A stretch of 44,132 nucleotides of DNA from Ligilactobacillus sp900765635 (GTDB taxonomy: Bacteria; Bacillota; Bacilli; Lactobacillales; Lactobacillaceae), in contig NZ_CASCJC010000002.1 in the NCBI RefSeq assembly GCF_949152225.1, positions 1 through 44,132 of the forward strand, read 5' to 3'. Below the pieces are notes generated by a model. It searched no databases and had not been told where the DNA came from. It saw only the letters and a list, made by a program, of their open reading frames with translations. Below are positions 1 through 7,494 of the stretch, piece by piece (positions within the stretch are counted from its first letter, which is position 1; the number at the start of each line of letters is the position of its first letter). The translations under genes were made by a program, and so were the position numbers.

Positions 1-1
1 A

Positions 2-112
2 AAAGGCGAACAAGCAGCTATCGAATGGTGCCAAACACAAGGCAAGACAAACATTGAAGAATTAAATGCAGTCTTAGAAAAGACCGCTCATTCATGGTTA
101 GATAAAAAATAA
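2..112 (+). CDS. C-terminal fragment of an unidentified protein (partial, 36 residues)
   Basis: An open frame enters from the left edge and ends at TAA 110-112, leaving 36 hydrophilic residues that finish with HSWLDKK. A hairpin terminator follows at once, which supports a real gene end. I do not recognise the family from this tail. In related bacteria the gene before murQ is often part of muramic-acid or wall-sugar catabolism, but nothing here proves that. Confidence 0.55.
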   Translation, partial: KGEQAAIEWCQTQGKTNIEELNAVLEKTAHSWLDKK

Positions 113-119
113 TCATTAA

Positions 120-153
120 AAGGTACCAAGGTAGTAGGCCTTGGTGCCTTTTT
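120..153 (+). terminator. Rho-independent terminator before murQ
   Basis: The arm AAGGTACCAAGG (120-131) pairs with CCTTGGTGCCTT (139-150) with one G-T pair, followed by a short T run. It lies 8 bases after the stop of the partial upstream gene and 22 bases before murQ, so it may attenuate rather than fully separate the two. Confidence 0.75.
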
Positions 154-174
154 GACTTTGGAGGAATATTTGAA

Positions 175-1077
175 ATGCAAATTGAAGAGTTAACGACTGA
201 AAAACGTAATGCAGATACGTTAAATATCGATACGATGACGACCTTAGAAATAGTTGAAACCATCAATCGTGAAGATCAAAAAGTAGCGCAAGCTGTTTCA
301 ACTCAAAGTCACCAAATTGCCCGAGCCATTGATTTGGCAAGTGAGCGTTTTTTGCAAGGTGGACGCTTGATTTACTGTGGAGCAGGAACTTCAGGGCGTT
401 TAGGTGTTTTAGATGCAGTTGAATTAAATCCAACTTATGGCGTTAGCCCAACCCGAGCTTTTGGAATAATGGCTGGTGGAGATAAGGCGATGTATCAAGC
501 AATCGAAGGTGCTGAAGATTGCTTTGAGCAAGCGGGCTACGATTTGAAAAAGGTCAATTTAGGTACCAAGGATATCGTGATATGTCTAGCAGCTAGTGGC
601 CGCACACCATATGCTTTAGGAGCCTTAGCTTATGCCAAAGAAAAACAGGCTTTAGGAATTGGAATTGCTTGTGTTGCTGATAGTCAGATGAGGGAGTTTG
701 CTGATGTGATGATTGAAGCTGTTACCGGACCAGAGGTAATCACGGGCTCAACGCGAATGAAAGCGGGGAGTGCACAGAAAATGATTTTAAACATGTTGTC
801 GACAGGAATCATGATTAAGACGGGCAAGGTCTATCAAAATTTGATGGTTGATGTACAGGTTACTAATGAAAAATTACAGCAACGAGCACTTAATATCATC
901 AAACAAGCGACGAATTGCTCACCAAAACAAGCTGCTGATTTTTTAAGCGAAAGTAACCAAGGAGTTGCAAGTGCAATCGTGATGGCTAAACGTGGTTGTT
1001 CTTTAGATGAAGCTAAGCGCCTATTAGCAAAAAATAATGGTCAAATTAGCCTGGTATTAAAACAAGAGGAAAAGTAA
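175..1077 (+). CDS. murQ: N-acetylmuramic acid 6-phosphate etherase (MurQ)
   Basis: Cytosolic lyase that splits the D-lactyl ether of N-acetylmuramic acid 6-phosphate, giving GlcNAc-6-phosphate and lactate in cell-wall recycling. The 300-residue length is normal for MurQ. A SIS domain holds the glycine-rich GAGTSGRLGVLDA stretch at about residues 69-81. Glu83 and Glu114 (in EGAE) sit where the family places its two catalytic acids. The STRMKAGSAQK motif around residue 195 and the small C-terminal helical domain are also present. A GGAGG ribosome site lies about 9 bases before the ATG at 175. The stop abuts the ATG of the next gene (TAAATG), so the two are translationally coupled. No MurNAc PTS permease is in the window. 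Confidence 0.96.
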   Translation: MQIEELTTEKRNADTLNIDTMTTLEIVETINREDQKVAQAVSTQSHQIARAIDLASERFLQGGRLIYCGAGTSGRLGVLDAVELNPTYGVSPTRAFGIMAGGDKAMYQAIEGAEDCFEQAGYDLKKVNLGTKDIVICLAASGRTPYALGALAYAKEKQALGIGIACVADSQMREFADVMIEAVTGPEVITGSTRMKAGSAQKMILNMLSTGIMIKTGKVYQNLMVDVQVTNEKLQQRALNIIKQATNCSPKQAADFLSESNQGVASAIVMAKRGCSLDEAKRLLAKNNGQISLVLKQEEK

Positions 1078-2055
1078 ATGGAAGCATTAACTAAAAGATT
1101 GCAACAAGCCGTTACTACTAAGCAAATTCATGGTGTCTCATATGCCTTATTGACTCCGACCAAGACTGATTTAGAATATTTAGGAATGCAGGGTGGAGAG
1201 CAAAAAATAGCCATTGCTCCTCAGATGCAATATGATCTAGCTTCACTAACAAAAGTAGTTGCTACGACGACAAGAATCTTGCAATTGTTGGCAAAGCAAA
1301 AGTTAAGCCTTGAAGATGAGATAGGAAACTATGTTTTTGATTTGGCTGCACCACACATCAAGATTAAAGACTTGTTGTTGCACACTAGTGGTTTACCGGC
1401 TGATTTAGCAAACTATCATAATTTGTCACGATTAGAATTGATAACGGCCATAAAAAATACGATGCCACGGGCTAAAATGAAAAAAAGTGTTTGCTATTCG
1501 GATTTAGGTTTTATTTTGTTAGGTTGGGTAATCGCAACAATTGATGGAGATTTAGACGAAAGTATTATAAAAAATGTATGCACTCCACTTAAAATGGCAA
1601 GCACACAGTATAAACCACAGCTTACACTAAACGTTGTGCCAACCGAATATCAAGCAAAGCGAGGAGGTTTGATTCGTGCAGTAGTGCATGATGGCAAAGC
1701 TTACCGATTAGGTGGAGTCAGTGGTCATGCGGGCTTGTTTAGTACACTTGAAGATTTGACAAATTTTATGCACATGTATTTGCAAAATGGAATTTTTCAA
1801 CAACGACAAATTTTATCGCCAGAAATTTTTACATTGTTAAAAGACCAGTGCTTTGAAACACGTACACTAGGTTGGCAAGTATGGCAAAATCAGCCAACTA
1901 AACTATGGCATACGGGCTTTACTGGCCCAGTGCTTGCACTTGATTTACAACGAAAACGAGGGTTGATTTGTTTGACCAATCGAATCTGTCCAACACGCAA
2001 AAATACTGAATGGATACAAACAAGACAAGAAATACTGACGGAATTTTTTGAATAA
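1078..2055 (+). CDS. Serine hydrolase of the beta-lactamase/penicillin-binding fold, next to murQ
   Basis: 325 residues with the three marks of the class C beta-lactamase-like family: Ser56-x-x-Lys59 (SLTK), Tyr140-Ser-Asp (YSD) and His278-Thr-Gly (HTG). There is no N-terminal signal peptide or membrane segment, so the enzyme should be cytosolic. In Bacillus the muramic-acid operon contains AmiE, an N-acetylmuramyl-L-alanine amidase of the same fold, so an amidase or muropeptide esterase acting on wall fragments is my best inference; AmiE itself is exported. The start ATG follows the murQ stop directly. A bidirectional terminator follows. Confidence 0.82.
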   Translation: MEALTKRLQQAVTTKQIHGVSYALLTPTKTDLEYLGMQGGEQKIAIAPQMQYDLASLTKVVATTTRILQLLAKQKLSLEDEIGNYVFDLAAPHIKIKDLLLHTSGLPADLANYHNLSRLELITAIKNTMPRAKMKKSVCYSDLGFILLGWVIATIDGDLDESIIKNVCTPLKMASTQYKPQLTLNVVPTEYQAKRGGLIRAVVHDGKAYRLGGVSGHAGLFSTLEDLTNFMHMYLQNGIFQQRQILSPEIFTLLKDQCFETRTLGWQVWQNQPTKLWHTGFTGPVLALDLQRKRGLICLTNRICPTRKNTEWIQTRQEILTEFFE

Positions 2056-2095
2056 AAAAGTGGTGATGAATTTTTTGTTTTCATCACCACTTTTT
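2055..2095. terminator. Bidirectional terminator between convergent operons
   Basis: AAAAAGTGGTGATGA (2055-2069) pairs perfectly with TCATCACCACTTTTT (2081-2095). A and T runs flank both sides, so it can serve the plus-strand hydrolase gene and the minus-strand PTS IID gene ending at 2099. Confidence 0.9.
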
Positions 2096-2098
2096 ATT

Positions 2099-2929
2099 TT
2101 ATTTAATAATTCCTAACGCACCAACAACTAATCCAAAAATGATGATTCCAAAAAGCAAAACGTTGGTATTTACTTTTTTTTGAATCAACCAGTAGACAAT
2201 GAGTGTAAACATAAATGGAAGCATACCTGGTAAGATAGAATCTAACATATCTTGTAAGACAAGTTTAGTACCACCTGAGTTAAACTTGATAGGAGTCGAT
2301 ATAGAAACCATACTAGCCACCATCCCTCCGATTACTGAAAGACCAACGATTGAAGCAAATTGCATTACACGATCCATCAATCCTTCTTGATACAATTTAG
2401 TTAAGTATTTGCTTCCAGAGTTATATCCTAAGAATGCTCCGTAATAAGCTGTAAGTAAAGAAGGAATAGCAAAAAGACCAACAGCTAAAAGAGGTCCAAG
2501 GATACTTCCTTGTTTGGCAAATGAAAGGCCAATACCAAAAGTAATGATGCGTAAAGTTCCTTGAAAGAAACTATCACCAATTCCTGAAAATGGTCCCATT
2601 AAACTAGTTTTTATCATAGAGATTGATTCTGGTTGGAAAGAGCCATCTTTACTGGTAGCATTTTGTTCTTCCATCGAAGCGGCTAAACCCATGATAAAAG
2701 ATGTCATTTGAGGAGTACAATTAAAAAACTCCATGTGCCGATGATAAGCTTCTTTTTTTGCTTTTTCATCATCTTTATACAATTTGTCCAAAATAGGCGC
2801 CATTCCAAACAAAAATCCCATATGCATCTGACGTTCGTAGTTCCAAGAGCACATAATGGTCATAGAACGTAGAAAGATTCTACGCAAATCTTTTTTTGTG
2901 ATGATGCTTTCTTTGTTTTCAATATCCAT
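2099..2929 (-). CDS. PTS mannose/fructose/sorbose-class EIID component
   Basis: 276 residues typical of EIID of the mannose-class permeases: an N-terminal cytosolic part with SWNYERQMHMGFLF near residue 30, the conserved GPFSGIGDSFFQG turn around residue 120, and a hydrophobic C-terminus. With EIIC it forms the membrane channel that imports and phosphorylates a sugar or sugar conjugate. It is the last gene of the minus-strand IIB-IIC-IID unit and starts 3 bases after the IIC stop. Substrate is not readable from the sequence, but the neighbouring SIS deglycase suggests a glycated amine. Confidence 0.93.
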   Translation of the reverse strand: MDIENKESIITKKDLRRIFLRSMTIMCSWNYERQMHMGFLFGMAPILDKLYKDDEKAKKEAYHRHMEFFNCTPQMTSFIMGLAASMEEQNATSKDGSFQPESISMIKTSLMGPFSGIGDSFFQGTLRIITFGIGLSFAKQGSILGPLLAVGLFAIPSLLTAYYGAFLGYNSGSKYLTKLYQEGLMDRVMQFASIVGLSVIGGMVASMVSISTPIKFNSGGTKLVLQDMLDSILPGMLPFMFTLIVYWLIQKKVNTNVLLFGIIIFGLVVGALGIIK

Positions 2930-2932
2930 AGC

Positions 2933-3676
2933 CTAGGCCTCCTTTTTTTGTCCAAATGTAACTTTATCGATAACAAATGCTAAGATTCCAGCAAAAAGAG
3001 TTAAGCCAATCAAATCTAAGTGGGAGTATGCAACTACTAAAAATCCAAATAGAAAGTAAGGAAAGAGTTTTTTAGAAAGCATAGTACTCAATAACATAGC
3101 AAAACCTAAGGCTGAAAGTAAATTACCTGCTACAGATAAGCCAGTTGTAATAAAATCTGGAATAGCATCTACAACATCTTTAACGATTCCAGCACCAAAG
3201 TAAATTGTTAAGAAGACAGGAATGAAATAAATTAAAGAATTTAATGTAAATGACCAACCGATATGGATAATACGAGTCTTTTTAAAATTACCTTCATCAA
3301 TAGCCTTATCAGCAACATGAGAAAATTGAGCAATAATAATGCGCATCAAAATCCCTAAAAACTCCGCAGCAACAGCGATAGGAATAGCAAGCGTGAGGGC
3401 TGTTTCTGTAGAAGAATTAGAAATGATTGCAAAGGAAGTAGCTATAACACTACCGATTTGCATATCGGGAGGTCCAGCGGCCCCAATAGCAACAAAACCC
3501 ATAGAAATTAACTCAAGAGAAGCTCCGAGCACAATGCCAGTATGAATATCTCCTAAAACGAGACCAGCAAGGGTGCTCAAGATAAGTGGACGACCGATGT
3601 TTTGTCTCCCAATTAGGCGAGAGTCAATAACACCAACAACATTAACAAGTCCAATTAAAATGGCTTTTATGAGCAT
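2933..3676 (-). CDS. PTS mannose/fructose/sorbose-class EIIC component
   Basis: 247 residues, almost wholly hydrophobic, with the EIIC hallmarks DSRLIGRQNIGRPL near the N-terminus and the SMGFVAIGAAGPPDMQIGS region at about residues 58-76. It is the substrate-translocating membrane subunit paired with the EIID. On the minus strand an AAGGAGGG ribosome site lies upstream of the ATG at 3676. It sits between IIB and IID in the usual order for this PTS class. Confidence 0.94.
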   Translation of the reverse strand: MLIKAILIGLVNVVGVIDSRLIGRQNIGRPLILSTLAGLVLGDIHTGIVLGASLELISMGFVAIGAAGPPDMQIGSVIATSFAIISNSSTETALTLAIPIAVAAEFLGILMRIIIAQFSHVADKAIDEGNFKKTRIIHIGWSFTLNSLIYFIPVFLTIYFGAGIVKDVVDAIPDFITTGLSVAGNLLSALGFAMLLSTMLSKKLFPYFLFGFLVVAYSHLDLIGLTLFAGILAFVIDKVTFGQKKEA

Positions 3677-3720
3677 ATGAAACCCTCCTTGATTTTAAGT
3701 TGTTTTTATAAAGCAGTATA

Positions 3721-4179
3721 TTAAAATTCAGTTGCTTCAATAGAAGAACTAGGAATCTGTTGAACAAAGATCTTGAGACCTTTATTAATTAAATCTCTTG
3801 TTATTCGGAGTTCTTCAGAATTTAAGAAAACAGCCTGTCCAAAAGATTGGCTATTTTCTTTTTTGGCTATTCCTCCGTAATTGATTTCCTGAACTTCTGG
3901 TAAAATTTCAGATACTTTGGCAGCTTCTTTAACGCCTTTAATGATAATCATGATATTTTTAGAAGAATTTGCATCAATATTTGCACGTAATTTATCAAAA
4001 GAGATAATATCTAATGAGCAATCAGCAGGTTTAGCCAAACCTAAAGCCATTGAGCGAATCGGATCGTTAGGAATATCATCATCAACTATAACAATATGAT
4101 TTATTGAACAATACTTTGTCCATGAGAAAATAACCTGACCATGAAGTAAACGGTGATCGACACGAACTAATTTAATCAT
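3721..4179 (-). CDS. PTS mannose/fructose/sorbose-class EIIB component
   Basis: 152 residues from the ATG at 4179, chosen because a strong AGGAGG precedes it; an in-frame ATG at 4206 lies upstream of that ribosome site and is unlikely. The N-terminus carries VDHRLLHGQV, where the histidine of LLHGQ (His13) is the phosphorylated residue of this class. It passes phosphate from EIIA to the incoming sugar. No EIIA domain is fused here and none is encoded nearby, so the phosphate donor must come from elsewhere in the genome. Confidence 0.93.
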   Translation of the reverse strand: MIKLVRVDHRLLHGQVIFSWTKYCSINHIVIVDDDIPNDPIRSMALGLAKPADCSLDIISFDKLRANIDANSSKNIMIIIKGVKEAAKVSEILPEVQEINYGGIAKKENSQSFGQAVFLNSEELRITRDLINKGLKIFVQQIPSSSIEATEF

Positions 4180-4215
4180 AATAACAACCTCCTGTAAGAT
4201 ATACAATTATTTTAT

Positions 4216-4239
4216 GATATTATAATATATTATAATATC
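4216..4239. promoter_or_regulatory. 24-bp perfect palindrome upstream of the PTS IIB gene, probable operator
   Basis: GATATTATAATA followed by TATTATAATATC forms a perfect 24-bp dyad, 37 bases upstream of the IIB start. It contains two overlapping TATAAT-like hexamers on either strand, so it can act as both -10 region and repressor site. It shares the TATTAT/ATAATA theme with the dyad upstream of the divergent GntR gene at 6081-6105, which suggests one regulator for both. Function is inferred. Confidence 0.6.
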
Positions 4240-4275
4240 TTTAAAGGAGAAAGTACATAATATTTTAATATTATT

Positions 4276-4324
4276 AAAATATCCTAACAAAAAGATTTGT
4301 ATTTAATATTTGTTAGGATATTTT
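4276..4324. terminator. Long hairpin between HAD and PTS IIB genes
   Basis: AAAATATCCTAACAAA (4276-4291) pairs perfectly with TTTGTTAGGATATTTT (4309-4324). On the minus strand it lies just after the HAD stop and ends in a short T run, so it probably terminates the SIS-HAD transcript. The PTS genes would then start from their own promoter near 4216-4239. Confidence 0.7.
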
Positions 4325-4331
4325 ACAAAAT

Positions 4332-4982
4332 TCATTTCAATACAGAACAAGCATCTGAAAGGCATGAGAGAAAATGATATTTATCATTATCTTCAAAATG
4401 TTCTTTTCCTAAAATATCAGGGACTATGAAACAATGCAGGTTTGCTTCGGATGCAGCATGAGCACCAACCGGAGAATCTTCAAAAGCTATAGTGTTTAAA
4501 GGTGAAATTGAGCTTTCTTGAAGAATACGTAAATACACATCGGGATTAGGTTTGGCATTTTTTACTTGGTTACCACAACAAACATAATCAAAAAGGTCCC
4601 AAATCCCAACTTTTTGAAGTCGTTCTGCAGTTAGTGAGTATTCTATAGAAGTTGCAATCCCTAATGTAACGTTATTTTTTTTGAGATAAGATAATAACTC
4701 TGTTGCACCTGGTTGAAGAGTTAATGATGTTTCCATCCGTTGAATACCTATTTTTTTAACCGCAAGAAGTAAACTTTCAATGTTAATTTGTTTATCTGAC
4801 ATAGACTCTTTTAATATATTACGAACATCTTTACTAGATCTGCCGATCAATTTGCGAAAGACAAGCTCGCCAGGAGTTGTGAAATCATATGAAAGAGCAA
4901 TATCATGCCAAACTTGTTCCCATATTCTTTCAGTGTTTAATAAAAGACCATCTACATCAAAAATAGCAAGTTTTGTTCTCAT
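4332..4982 (-). CDS. HAD-superfamily phosphatase, beta-phosphoglucomutase-like
   Basis: 216 residues from the ATG at 4982. Motif I is FDVDGLLLNTE (Asp9 and Asp11), motif II the Thr/Ser of GIATS, motif III the Lys of NAKPNPDVY, and motif IV EDSPVGAHAA. The helical cap between motifs I and II fits subclass I sugar-phosphate phosphatases or phosphomutases. The start lies two bases from the stop of the SIS gene, so translation is coupled and the two enzymes probably act in one pathway. A likely job is dephosphorylating a sugar phosphate released or accumulated by the deglycase. In-frame codons upstream lie inside the SIS gene and were not used. Confidence 0.88.
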   Translation of the reverse strand: MRTKLAIFDVDGLLLNTERIWEQVWHDIALSYDFTTPGELVFRKLIGRSSKDVRNILKESMSDKQINIESLLLAVKKIGIQRMETSLTLQPGATELLSYLKKNNVTLGIATSIEYSLTAERLQKVGIWDLFDYVCCGNQVKNAKPNPDVYLRILQESSISPLNTIAFEDSPVGAHAASEANLHCFIVPDILGKEHFEDNDKYHFLSCLSDACSVLK

Positions 4983-4983
4983 T

Positions 4984-5958
4984 TTAATATTCCAAGTGCC
5001 ACATATAACGGCGAACATCAAGGGAATGACCACGATGATATGCAATAGCTTCAACAAAGACTCTGATTGCCACCCCAGATAAGATAGCTGCAATATAAGG
5101 TTTAGCTTCTTCAGGAACAGATGCTAATGGTAGATTTGTTTGGTCTAAGATTAAAACATCTTGAGAATATTTGGTTGCAAAGTTTTCAACACGTTGATCT
5201 AAGAAGCGGGTCTTACCAATACCTTTAACTAACAAGAATGGTACATCGAAATCAGTTATTTCAAATGGGCCATGAAAATATTCGCCTGAATGGATGCAAC
5301 CTGAATTAATCCATTGCATTTCCATAAACCAACACATAGCGGTTGAATAAACTTCACCATAGTTTAGACCACTACCAATGGTATAGATGGTATCTTTTCT
5401 TTTATTTTTTATTGCCCATTTTGTGGCAGCATCTTTATATTGTTTTTTGGTTTGAGTACTTAGATCTGTGAGTAAATCAAGTGCTTCAAAGCAAGTTGCC
5501 CATTTTTGATCTGGTGCAAGGAGTTCAAGAACTTTAAAAAGCACACCGTAGAAAATACCTTTATTTTTATCACTGTCACTAACATCAGTTCCCCAGTCAT
5601 AATGAACAGGAAATTCAGCAGCATTCCACAGTTCAGATCCTTCAAGGTTTGAAAGAGCAATTGTTAATGCGCCATTTTCACGAGCGAGCTTGGTAGCAGC
5701 GACGGTTTCGGGTGTATTACCAGAATGTGAGCAGGTGATGACAAGAGAATGTGAGTCTAATGAGGCTGGTGTGTCATAAACAAATTCATTAGCGTTATAA
5801 ACTTGACTAGGAATAGTAGTCTCCTTATCAAAGATATATTTACCTGGCATCAAAACGGCTTGGGAACCACCACACGCAACAAAGTAAACGGTATTAATTG
5901 ACCGATTTTTAAGTTCGTTGATGGCTTGAGTGATTTGTGATAAGTGTTCTGATCTCAT
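4984..5958 (-). CDS. SIS-domain sugar-amine 6-phosphate deglycase (FrlB/FraB/GfrF-like)
   Basis: 324 residues with two SIS domains. The first has VACGGSQAVLMP (about residues 28-39) and the phosphate-binding CSHSGNTPETVAA (about 82-94); the second carries YTIGSGLNYGEVYSTAMCWFMEMQ and the HSGEYFHGPFE signature. The C-terminus ends in YHRGHSLDVRRYMWHLEY, as in FrlB-type fructoselysine-6-phosphate deglycases. Such enzymes split a phosphorylated Amadori compound into hexose 6-phosphate and a free amine or amino acid. The start at 5958 follows GGGGG; an in-frame ATG at 5985 precedes that site. It is the first gene of the cluster, facing a divergent GntR regulator. Confidence 0.87.
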   Translation of the reverse strand: MRSEHLSQITQAINELKNRSINTVYFVACGGSQAVLMPGKYIFDKETTIPSQVYNANEFVYDTPASLDSHSLVITCSHSGNTPETVAATKLARENGALTIALSNLEGSELWNAAEFPVHYDWGTDVSDSDKNKGIFYGVLFKVLELLAPDQKWATCFEALDLLTDLSTQTKKQYKDAATKWAIKNKRKDTIYTIGSGLNYGEVYSTAMCWFMEMQWINSGCIHSGEYFHGPFEITDFDVPFLLVKGIGKTRFLDQRVENFATKYSQDVLILDQTNLPLASVPEEAKPYIAAILSGVAIRVFVEAIAYHRGHSLDVRRYMWHLEY

Positions 5959-5995
5959 TTGAGATACCCCCTTAATATATATCATTATATAATGT

Positions 5996-6023
5996 ATTAT
6001 AATCTTTAGAGATATTTTTGCAA
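5996..6023 (-). promoter_or_regulatory. Promoter for the SIS-HAD transcript
   Basis: On the minus strand TTGCAA (6018-6023) and TATAAT (5996-6001) are separated by 16 bases, and transcription would start about 5989. The 12-bp dyad CATTATATAATG (5983-5994) covers the start point and could bind the divergent GntR protein. TGCAAGCGATTTTT overlapping the -35 resembles a weak cre box with three mismatches. Confidence 0.68.
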
Positions 6024-6080
6024 GCGATTTTTGGGTGTTTGTTTATATTTTTTCAATAAATATTATGATTAAAATGTAAA

Positions 6081-6105
6081 AGTCTTATTATGTTATAATA
6101 AGACT
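6081..6105 (+). promoter_or_regulatory. Operator dyad over the GntR gene promoter
   Basis: AGTCTTATTAT (6081-6091) and ATAATAAGACT (6095-6105) form an 11-bp-arm dyad around GTT. The right arm covers an extended -10 (TG-T-TATAAT, 6091-6099) 63 bases before the regulator start, so autorepression is likely. Confidence 0.66.
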
Positions 6106-6161
6106 CGATATGTAAATTCAAGAATACTTTTTTATTAAAAATATCAAAGGAGGTAGTTTTA

Positions 6162-6914
6162 ATGGACATTAATAGCACAAAACCGTTATATCAACAGGTT
6201 GAAGCAATGATAAAGCAAGATATAGTTACTAAAAAATATATGTCAGGAGATAAGCTTCCAACAGAGTCAGAGTTATGTGAAATCTATGGAGTTAGTAAAA
6301 TTACTGTTCGTAAGGCCTTAAGTAATTTAGTAGAAAAAAAATGGATAACTCGTATTCAAGGAAAAGGAACTTTTGTTTCATATGAAAATGAGAAATATAC
6401 TTTGAAAGAGGCGAGAGGATTTGATAAATCTTTATCTGAGAATGGTCATATTTCGGAACATAAAATAATAAGTGCTACTTATGAAAAAGCAAATAAAAAA
6501 ATTGCAAAGAAATTGAATGTTTCATTAGGAGCACCACTTACTCATGTAGTTCGTGTAATATTAGCAGATGGAGTACCAATAGGTCTAGATAACACGTATA
6601 TCTCGGATGAATTATTTCCGGGAATTATGAGTGATTTAACAGCTGGAAAATCGTTATACACCATTTTAGCAGATAAGTATAATGAAACTTTGGATTATTC
6701 AATTCTTGAAATAAATGGATCGGTTGCTAATCGAGAGACTGCAGATTTATTAAATTGTTTAATGGGAGATCCAATGTTTTATGTAGAAAAAATAGGTTAT
6801 GGCTTGGATGAAAAAGTATTACATTATTCTGTAACTACTATCAGATGTGATAAAGTAACTTATGTTATTAGAACTGGAGATACTTCACAAGTTACGCAAG
6901 AAAATAAAAAATAA
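6162..6914 (+). CDS. GntR-family regulator of the deglycase/PTS cluster (HutC subfamily, UTRA domain)
   Basis: 250 residues. The N-terminal winged helix has KPLYQQVEAMIKQDI, SGDKLPTESELCE and VSKITVRKALSNL, with the wing ending in RIQGKGTFV (about residues 8-76). A UTRA effector-binding domain follows (about 90-235). AAAGGAGG lies about 8 bases before the ATG. The gene is divergent from the SIS deglycase with dyads in between, so it probably represses the cluster and itself and responds to a phosphorylated sugar conjugate. That assignment is by position. Confidence 0.9.
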   Translation: MDINSTKPLYQQVEAMIKQDIVTKKYMSGDKLPTESELCEIYGVSKITVRKALSNLVEKKWITRIQGKGTFVSYENEKYTLKEARGFDKSLSENGHISEHKIISATYEKANKKIAKKLNVSLGAPLTHVVRVILADGVPIGLDNTYISDELFPGIMSDLTAGKSLYTILADKYNETLDYSILEINGSVANRETADLLNCLMGDPMFYVEKIGYGLDEKVLHYSVTTIRCDKVTYVIRTGDTSQVTQENKK

Positions 6915-6926
6915 CTTATAATAACC

Positions 6927-6982
6927 TTGACTTTAGTCCTTACAAAGACTATTCTAGAAATAGTTAGTCCTTGTAGGGACTA
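6927..6982 (+). promoter_or_regulatory. Promoter with two matching MarR operators
   Basis: TTGACT (6927-6932), 17 bases, TATTCT (6950-6955). Two similar 18-bp imperfect dyads are seen: TAGTCCTTACAAAGACTA (6934-6951), filling the spacer, and TAGTCCTTGTAGGGACTA (6965-6982), just downstream. Their starts are 31 bases apart, about three helical turns, so two dimers would sit on one face of the DNA. This is typical of an autoregulated MarR repressor controlling the downstream transporter genes. Confidence 0.78.
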
Positions 6983-7008
6983 TTTTATTTTGGGGTGAAC
7001 TTAATAAA

Positions 7009-7476
7009 ATGAACGAAAAAAACTTTGATGCTAAAGCTAAACAAAAGCAATTAGATACGGAGATTGTGCGAGGATATCGTAGTTATGAAGATTGGGCACG
7101 ACGGGTTGATTTGCCAATCTATCAGCTTTTTATCTTATATGAATTATTGGCGAGTGCTGAGCTGACGCAAAAAAATCTTGTATTATTAACTAATCTACCT
7201 AAACAATCAATAAATAAAGGTGTGCAACAATTAAAAAAGACAGGTTATGTCGTATTGCGTGAAAATAGTGCTGATCATCGCAGTAAGATTGTGACTTTGA
7301 CACCAGCTGGGCACGAATATGCTATGCAAAAAGTTGCACCATTGTTTGAGTTAGAAGAGACGGTTTTGCGCAAATTAGGTATAAAACGCTTGGAAGAATT
7401 ATTAGCGCTGTTACGCCTTTATGGAGATATTTTTGAACAAGAAGCCCAAGCTTATTGGCACAAGCAAGGGAAATAA
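7009..7476 (+). CDS. MarR-family transcriptional regulator of the ABC exporter
   Basis: 155 residues with the MarR winged helix: TQKNLVLLTNLPKQSINKGVQQLKKTGYVV (about residues 52-81), then the wing with the conserved DHRSKIVTLTPAGHEYA. The gene heads an operon with two ABC half-transporters (18-base gap to the next ATG), and twin dyads cover its promoter. It most likely represses the operon and is released by a compound the exporter removes. The ligand is not evident. Confidence 0.9.
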   Translation: MNEKNFDAKAKQKQLDTEIVRGYRSYEDWARRVDLPIYQLFILYELLASAELTQKNLVLLTNLPKQSINKGVQQLKKTGYVVLRENSADHRSKIVTLTPAGHEYAMQKVAPLFELEETVLRKLGIKRLEELLALLRLYGDIFEQEAQAYWHKQGK

Positions 7477-7494
7477 GCGAAAGGAGAATTTGAA

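Noticed and set aside
4984..5093. Longer N-terminus for the HAD protein
   Set aside because: The extra 37 codons lie inside the SIS deglycase gene, lack HAD similarity, and the coupled start at 4982 fits motif I.
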